Below, in pieces: positions 57,247 to 64,000 of a stretch of DNA of 64,000 nt; within the stretch, counting starts at the first letter, position 1; each line of letters opens with the position of its first letter. A program made the translations under genes and the position numbers. Below the pieces are notes generated by a model. The model saw only the letters and a program-made list of their open reading frames with translations. It did no database searches and was not told the DNA's origin. The DNA comes from [Phialemoniopsis] sp. UDSM-2020 (lineage: Eukaryota > Ascomycota > Sordariomycetes > Thyridiales > Thyridiaceae), in NCBI GenBank assembly GCA_018873225.1, contig JAEILZ010000003.1:4836001-4900000 (forward strand). Direction: 5' to 3'.

Positions 57247-60200
57247 CTAAACGTCACTTCTTGTTCGGTAGAGTTCTTGCAGACACATCACTGTTGCTTG
57301 TCGGGATGGATCATCGTCTGTCAAGGTCTGCTCTCTTGCCCTCATCACCTTTTCCATAAGTTTGTTTGCCAACTCCTCCTGTCCCTTCGCGTGATATCGT
57401 TGTGCAAGGTCGCCTTGCAATTCCAATAGATAAGGATGAGAATCATTTAGATTCCACGGACTTCCTTCAAGAGCGCGCTCCAGTACTTGAATCGACTTGT
57501 CCAACTTTCCGCTTGCAACATATATGCCGGCAAGGTTACGCTGCGATTTCAAAAGAGCTGGATGACCTCTGCCCAGGCTTTCTGCTCGTTTCTCAACAAC
57601 TTCTTCCATTCCTCTTATTGCCTCGACGAAGTTTCCATTACTGCACTGTACAAGTGCAAGTTGCCCTTCTGCTGTGAGACGATGTGGATGACGTTCAGGG
57701 AAGAATTCTTTGTACGTCTTGACCACATGTCTTAATAGCCCATTTGCTTCAGGTATTCTTTGGCCTCTTCGGTAAACCATGACAAGATCATACTGCGATG
57801 AAAGTCGAGATGGGTGATGCTCTGGTAATATTCGCGCTTGAACAGAAACAACATGCTCTAGCAGCTCCATTGCCTGGCTCGGTTGTCCGTTCAGCCTGTA
57901 TACCTCTGCGAGATGACATTGTAATGCTAGCCGATTTGGATGTGTGTCTGTCAATGACCTCGACTCAACTGAGACGATGTGCTCCAGTAACTCGAGTGCT
58001 TGTGCTACTTTCCCTGTGTATGTATAGACCTTCGCCAGCTGGCACTCAGAAGTTAGTCTGATGGCGTTGTCCTCTGGTAACATCTTCGACTGAGCTGCGA
58101 CCACATGCTCCAAGAGATGTAGAGCCAAACTCATCTTTCCAGCCGACGTGTATATTGCTGCGAGCTCACATTGTAAGCTCAGCAGACTCTCTCTTCTCTC
58201 GGGTAGCATTTGGAGTTGCCCAGCCACCTCTTCGATAAGCTGCATGGCCGTATGTAATTGACCATTCCTTCTGTATGCACAGCCGAGTTGTTGTTTCATC
58301 CTCAGCAACCTCGGACTGTCGGACGGTAGAGTCTTCACTTCTGTTGCGACCACACGCTCCAGTATCTTTACAGCCTCTGTGTAGCGCCCGTCGCCTTGTA
58401 GGCAACAGCCCACCCAGAATCCTAGCTTGCAGCCGTCATCACTCAGGTCAGAGCGAAACTGGAGTACCCTTAGGGCGTGCGGCAGATATTGCCTCCATAA
58501 GTCGTGGTTCTTCCATTCATTAGTCGGGAATACTTCTCGGAGGTGGGACACCGCTTTTTCCAAAGTATAAGCTGGCTCTTCTTGTTGAGTCCACTCTCTT
58601 GTGACGAGATGGACAAGACTATGCATATCGAACACGTCCATTTGGCCCCGTCTACTGAGAAATCCGTATCCCAAAAGTGTGCCGAGAGATCGTAACAAGC
58701 CTTCTTTCGAGACCGCTGGGAAAACGGATAGTGGTATCCCCTTGGGCTCTATCCATGCCAGAAAAGATAAAAGGCGTGCCGCGTAAGGATCTGCTTGACC
58801 GATCTGCTGAAAAGACAATAGCAACGTGGTGGCTACCGCATTGTCACTATTCTTGTATCTCGTATCATCGTAGAAATGGTTGCTCAACAGATGAAATGTA
58901 TCAGTTGTATTGAAAAGACCAAGGTAGGTTGCGATTGATATCTGGTTTTCGTTTATATAGGCGGCTGCTTGTCTAATCGCCAGTGGAAGTCGAGTCAAAT
59001 TTTCGAGAAGACTGCATGAAGAGTCCTCATCTTTGCCGACCTGTTCACTTAGGAGTGAGTTGAAATAGAAGCTGGCCTCGTTAATGCCCATTTCAGGTAC
59101 ATGCACAACATTGCCAATAGCAACGGACACCGCTACCTTTCGTGAGCGCGTCGTGTACAGAATCAAGCCTCTACTAGTCCTCGGGAGGTAGTCATGAATG
59201 CATTCTGGGGACTTCGCAGACCCATGAAGGACTTCGATATCATCTGCATTGTCGACAATGAGTATCCATCTGCCCGATCTGTCCGAATTGAGGTACTCCT
59301 GAACAGACTTTTTCGAGTCGACTTCGCCGGTGGTGCCAATTGCACATTCGTTCCTGATTTGACGACAACCTTGTTCAAAGCTTGCCATACTCAATGCAGA
59401 TAACCAGAAAATAGAGTAACTCGAGTGAATTTCCTTGACGTGGTACGCGAACTTGAGAGCAATCTGGGTCTTTCCAGTTCCACCTAACCCTACCAGGGCA
59501 AGGCTGGTGCACTTCTCGTACATGGACATCTTCTTTACGAGCTTCTCTAATATTCCGTCGCGGCCTACGAAGCGATCATTCTCTGCGAAAGGCACACAAA
59601 AGTACGATTGATCTATGGAATATCAGCAAGTTTCATGGAATAGCTAGTGTCTGATTCAGAGATCACTCACTGGGCTTAGCTCTGTCCGAGTTTTCTTCGA
59701 TATGCCCCAGACTTGCTTGAAGCATTGCTGACGAGGGACCATATGTAGATGTAGACATACAAGGAATCCAGTTGCTCAGAAAAGACTTTGTGCATGCTGC
59801 TGCTGTCGCAGCTGAGTATCTCTGCCATCCTTTGTTCTTATGACTGTCCGCATAGTCATATACGCCCTTGATGACAACGCACGGGAAGTTATCCCATACA
59901 CCGGCACTTTCCATCTCGAACCCCAAAATATGCTCATGTAATGCGGTGGTATCCCGATGCTGCCCTGACCTCATGACTGTATCGCTTGACGCGATAAGCC
60001 CAAAGTGTACAATAGGCTGAGGGAATTCTAGCTGTAAACGCTTCCGCACAACGAGTGGACCGTCGCAGCGACATTCATCGCAGGTCTTGCCGGCAGAAAT
60101 ATGACGATAGTTGGAATCAAAGAGTCTATCGGCTTCAGTCCCCAGATAGTTGGCTCGAAGGTCTTCTTCTTCCTGGAGTGTAGCTAAATGCGACGTCATG

Positions 60201-60742
60201 CTAGTTTGCAATCGTTTGCGAGGAAGCCGGGTTTTGAGCTTCTGTATAAGCCCTCGTAACTCAGGATTCGGTCTTCCGAGGACTTCCAGTGATGTGTTTC
60301 TACGCTGGAAGCTGTCGGGCAGTTGGCGACCCAAGTCGGATTGAATCACGCCTTCACTGATGATAATATCACCCAGTATAATCTCGATTGTCTCTCCTTC
60401 GTCATTTTCGAAGAATGGCACTGCGCCACAAATTCCAACCACAAGGGCAAGTTTTATATTTGGGAAGCTCATTCGGCAGTTCGCAGCAACCATCGCGGCA
60501 CTGACTTTGCCCATGCCTGGCATATGGGTCAGGACCACATTGTGGCGGCCGATGCATCCGGTAGAATACGCATTAGGGTCGCCCGGGAGCTTGTCGTAGG
60601 GTTGACCGTCGTCCTCCCAGTCGTCATCGAACAGAGCGGCCACTGCTTCGGCCTCGAGAGGCAACGCGCAGACAATGGCGATCTCGAAATCGCGACGGGT
60701 TGCTGGGCGCTGCGGGCGCCCTCCGCTAGCAGGCGCAGACAT
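57247..60742 (-). CDS. NLR: nucleoside phosphorylase domain, NB-ARC, TPR repeats
   Basis: Two exons (59671-60742, 57247-59612) give 1145 residues. An N-terminal PNP_UDP domain (about 17-330) shows DFEIAIVCALPLEAEAVAAL, LALVVGICGAVPF, ILGDIIISEGVI and FEMESAGVWDNFPCVVIKG, all features of the nucleoside phosphorylase fold used as a sensor or effector domain in fungal NLRs. NB-ARC follows with Walker A GLGGTGKT (399-406), Walker B RWILIVDNADD (473-483), LPLAIRQAAAYI and an MHD-like FDMHSLVHLV. The last part, from about 760, is a run of 42-residue TPR units (LLEHVV, LLRMKQQLGCAYRRNGQLHTA). The join restores KPNQSYFC. In bacteria and fungi such PNP domains can attack nucleosides or nucleotides; here catalytic ability is unproven. 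It is divergent from the CorA-like gene. Confidence 0.9.
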
Positions 60743-61054
60743 GGTTGCATTCGGTCAGCTATCGCTTCGGAGGTTTCGCATCGCTTCGCCTTCCCCGAGG
60801 CGGAGGTCTCGAGATGATCAGAGTTTGATCTCGAGGGAAAATGCATGTCTAAATTGTGCCTTGCGCTTTGGCTGCCTAACAGCGTCAGCCACGATTTCAG
60901 CCTTGTCCTTCGCCTGCAGCGGCGCGTAGACGATGCCTGCAATTGGCCAGCAACTTGCTCCGTCTGGTGGGGTAGAAGCAGAATCGGAGAGTCTTCAAGA
61001 TCTAGCAGAGTTTCCTAATTGCAACATTTGAAGCATCCGTTGAACTGGATCGCC
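60743..61054. promoter_or_regulatory. Compact bidirectional promoter of NLR/CorA-like pair
   Basis: Only 312 bases separate the two divergent start codons, so the promoters must overlap, which suggests joint regulation. I see no clear TATA box on either strand. Confidence 0.45.
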
Positions 61055-62507
61055 ATGAGCTACGATTCTTGTCAGTCCTGCCCTCCTGTCATCGATGTCG
61101 CGATATGGTTACAAGACAGGTTCAACGTGCCTGATAGCCCGACAAAATCAGCTGAGGGTGTATCAGGCTGCGAGGGCTACGGCAATGAGCAGATCCGGGA
61201 GGTGAACAGTCTGTTCTCATTGGAATATGATGTGGCTATTGCGTATGTGGTGCTGTGCTACATCTGCGAGATACAGAGTGCGATTACTGAAGTTCTCCAG
61301 GTTCCCGCAGGCGAATCGCATCCGCGAGTGCTCGAGATGCAAGAGCAATTTTATGAACGCATTCTCAATGCCACATACATGGTGGTCAGAGTATTGTCGG
61401 AAAGCCAACGGATACTTTGGTTGTGAAGTGTCCAGTTCCGACGCTACGGCCAAGCCTAGTACTCGTAAGGTCGACCTAGCTAGGAACAAGCGGCTGCATG
61501 CTGACATCTTTGTAGGTACTTGGTGTAGGTTTCTCATCAAAGAAGTCTGGGAAAACGCAGACAAAACGATCGGGTATGACTGGTCTCGGTTCAACGTCTT
61601 CACCTTGTGGGATCAGGCTGATGGTCGGACGACCATAATCGCGTTTGACGTACCTGAGAAAATGATGGACAGTATCAAGGAGCTCCTTCTCACTGGGCTG
61701 AAAATTGAAGAATTGGGTGACCCGTTCTGGATCTATCCAAGATTATTGGATGAAGTGGTTGGCCGCCAGGATACGGCTGTCTGGGCTGTCCGCAATCTGG
61801 TCAGAATAACGGAGAAACAACGGACGGACGAGGGGACGCCGCAGAAACACCATCCCGACTATGTCCGCCTTCACGACACTGCCCGGCACGCCATACATGT
61901 ATCAGAGACTCTTGAGCTCGGTGCGAATACCATTCAAAGTATCTTGACACATCACAAGCGAGCGATTGGTCTCTTGGACAGCGGGTCCGGGTCTGGAGAC
62001 GCCCTGGCATCGGAATTGATCGTGAGCCGCTTGCTGTTCTACCAGGACATGATCCGCAATCTCAGCAGCCGCGCTTCTTCCAACAGACAGAGACTCCAGA
62101 ACGAGATCGAGCTGGTCTTCAATCTCGTAGCCCAACAGGAGGCCAGGGCTTCCGTCCAGATTGGACGCGCCGCACGCGCCGACAGCGCAGCCATGAGAAC
62201 GATAGCGTTCATCACTTTGACATTTCTCCCGCCCACGTTCATCTGCGCAGTCTTCAGCATGTCGTTCTTTGACTTCGACGCTCCGACTGGCATTTGGTCG
62301 GTCTCGGACGAGTTTTGGCGGTTCTGGGCCGTCGTAGTGCCTGTCACTGCATGTACGACGCTGCTCTGGTTTGGCTGGTCGTGGATTCACCCCATACCGA
62401 TCGGGGATACGACTCGTGAAGAGGTCGCATCAGGAGACGGGAAGAAGATGTTCAAGATGTGTAGACGGCTTGGTGTCAGGAATAGAGGGACGACCTTTTC
62501 GGTCTGA
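61055..62507 (+). CDS. CorA-like two-helix membrane protein
   Basis: Two exons are proposed (61055-61419 and 61484-62507, 462 residues). The intron has donor GTTGTG and acceptor GCTAG; it joins SESQRILW to NKRLHADIFVGTWCRFLIKE, and other junctions nearby are possible. The central part is a helical cytoplasmic domain (DYVRLHDTARHAIHVSETLE, RASSNRQRLQNEIELVFNLV) followed by two C-terminal membrane helices (AFITLTFLPPTFICAVF, WAVVVPVTACTTLLWFGWSW), the CorA layout. The GMN signature of true CorA magnesium channels is replaced by SMS in FSMSFFDF, a change I associate with a fungus-specific CorA-like group of unknown transport ability. It could be a channel, a pore or a membrane sensor. It starts 312 bases from the divergent PNP-type NLR. 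Confidence 0.75.
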
Positions 62508-62697
62508 TTTAAGCATGATTGAACGCGAAGCCATACTGGCGAACATATTCCCCTAGCTTTTCACTTTGTTTACATAATGTCACAGCAGTGCTATTCAGAG
62601 ACTCTTCTTGGATCTGATAAAGGGACGGATATTCTAGAAACCGCCGTAACTCACGATTTATGATTTTTCGACTTACTACAAGTCTAATTTCTATTCT
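62508..62697. other. Short intergenic stretch between convergent genes
   Basis: It is the shared 3' flank of the CorA-like gene (+) and the amine oxidase gene (-). AT-rich; no gene. Confidence 0.5.
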
Positions 62698-64000
62698 TTA
62701 TAGCCTAGACTGGCAACACGATGCAGGCTGTGACTCCTCACCGGTGTACAAAACACTCTTGTTCCTGTCCTGCGTAGACACCGCGACATCTAGGCCAGGG
62801 TTACCCGAAAAGAAGTTGACGGGCTTCAGACCGACCATCAGCTTCTCATTCGGCATCACCGGCCAGTCCTCAATGCGAGGGTTGTGCGTTGAGCCAAAGG
62901 TGTGCCATATGACGATATCCTCATCCCGCACTGACTGTGCCACACTTGTGGCCCGGCGCTTCGCGATGACAGAAGCCAAGCCGTCGCCGCCTGCCGACTG
63001 CATGGTGTACTTGCCGGCGGGGAAGTGGTCATTGTCCGTGTACCGCGTCACCCAGACAGCGTGCTGCGCGTACTCGGACCGCTTTGCGTGGTAAGAGTCC
63101 GGGTGCGAGAGCAGCATCTGGCTGTAGAACGGCATGAGCTTGAACCCCACCGGCGTGCCGGTGATCGGGTTGGTCTTGCTCTCGTTGACAAACTTGAAGG
63201 TGCGAGCCTTGGTGAAGTCGAGGTCGAAGCCGCCTTCTTCCTCGATAGTTCGGCTTTCTGTCACGTAGCCTACTCCAAATGGGTTGTGAACAGTGGGATC
63301 GTTGACGGGAAGTGACTTTGACTCTTCGACGACCAAGGAGTTTTTGTGGCCGTCGATGGCAGGGTCGATGCGTAGGCTGAAGAGATGCTGATGATACGGC
63401 GCGAGGACACCGGGCGCCACTACGGTACCGTACGAAACTTTGTCCTTGACGTCGACATCGTGGGGCACCGTGGAGAGGATGCCGGTAGCGCGGACCTCGT
63501 AAAAGATGGATGCATCCTGGTGGAACTGCCACGCGAAGATGTACTCGTAGTTGCTGACGGTGATGATTGTCTGAAGGACCAGTACGCGCGAGCGAGTGAC
63601 GACTGCGTTCCCCGTGCGGAAGTTGGTGTGCTTCCACAAGATGCCGTCATCTTGTTCATGGCAGCAGACAACATTGGGCATCTTCAGGGGTTCACCCGAT
63701 GGCGTGTTGTGATAAGCATCAAAGTACTTGATAGTTCCTTGGTTTCATGTCAGCTTTCACGCCCTGAGCTACAAAGTCCAGATTACCTTACCGAGACAGT
63801 CGCAGCCAAGCTGCAGATTGTTGGCATTGAGACCAGCGCCATCGTTGCCCAGATCGAACGCGGCCTTGCGGGGGTACGGGGCACGCGGGTCTCCATACGG
63901 CACAAACATCTCCGCAAGAGACAGACGGTAGAAGAGGCTTCGGCCGTCGTAGCGGATATCGTGAAGAGTAAGACCCTCACGGTAGTTGAAGCCCACCCTG
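62698..64000 (-). CDS. Copper amine oxidase, C-terminal part (5' end beyond window)
   Basis: Exons 63792 to beyond 64000 and 62698-63737 are joined by a short intron (GTAAGG, acceptor CCAAG) that restores LGTIKYFDAY. The catalytic domain is unmistakable. The topaquinone precursor Tyr is in TVSNYEYIFAW (codon 63547-63549). The copper His pair is in YHQHLFSLRID, the third His region is WHTFGSTHNPRIEDWPVMP, and DGRSLFYRLSLAEMFVPYGD lies upstream. The enzyme converts primary amines to aldehydes with release of H2O2 and ammonia. Fungal members are peroxisomal or secreted; the C-terminus here ends CCQSRL, and SRL is a peroxisome-targeting tripeptide of the SKL type, which favours a peroxisomal enzyme. 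The N-terminal third is outside the window. Confidence 0.9.

Noticed and set aside
61227..61483. Upstream extension of the CorA-like second exon frame (MWLLRMWCC...)
   Set aside because: In this interval the other phase (CEIQSAITEVLQVPAGESHP) has the protein-like composition, so the extension is read as shadow plus intron.

Overview
The window reads as nuclear DNA of a filamentous ascomycete (Pezizomycotina, most likely a Sordariomycete). Protein genes are split by short GT-AG introns (about 50-110 nt), neighbouring genes point in either direction, and the families are typical of such fungi: a CFEM protein, a Zn2Cys6 regulator, a HET-domain protein, fungal NLR/STAND proteins, a Ytp1-like membrane protein, an AA7 oligosaccharide oxidase, Sec72 and a GT71 mannosyltransferase. 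I see no tRNA, rRNA, CRISPR array, intact transposon or bacterial-type operon.

Left third (1-26 kb), metabolic and secreted functions: a Ytp1-like membrane protein (-), a secreted FAD sugar oxidase (-) divergent from a secreted lactonase-like beta-propeller (+), a small cysteine-containing secreted protein (+), a GPI-type CFEM protein (-), a gene-poor stretch of about 4 kb, an ARMT1/DUF89 damage-control phosphatase (+), a TauD/TfdA dioxygenase (-) and a zinc-cluster regulator (+). The oxidase makes sugar lactones and the neighbouring propeller could hydrolyse them, so the two may form a functional pair.

Middle (26-50 kb): a 2151-residue NLR (Helo-like N-terminus, NACHT, ankyrin repeats), a conserved protein of unknown function, a short Hsp70-like ATPase, Sec72, a small coiled-coil protein, two uncharacterised membrane proteins, a prepro-type cysteine-rich secreted protein, and a four-helix membrane protein.

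Right third (50-64 kb): a HET-domain gene with an apparent one-base frameshift, a GT71 mannosyltransferase, a cysteine-rich single-pass surface protein, a second NLR (nucleoside phosphorylase domain, NB-ARC, TPR repeats) divergent from a CorA-like two-helix membrane protein, and the 3' part of a copper amine oxidase that runs off the right edge.

NLR, Hsp70-like and HET genes between 26 and 62 kb suggest an allorecognition or immunity neighbourhood. The NLR/CorA-like divergent pair is the best candidate for an undescribed two-gene system. Splice sites below were read by eye from GT/AG signals and reading-frame continuity; where a junction or start is uncertain I say so.
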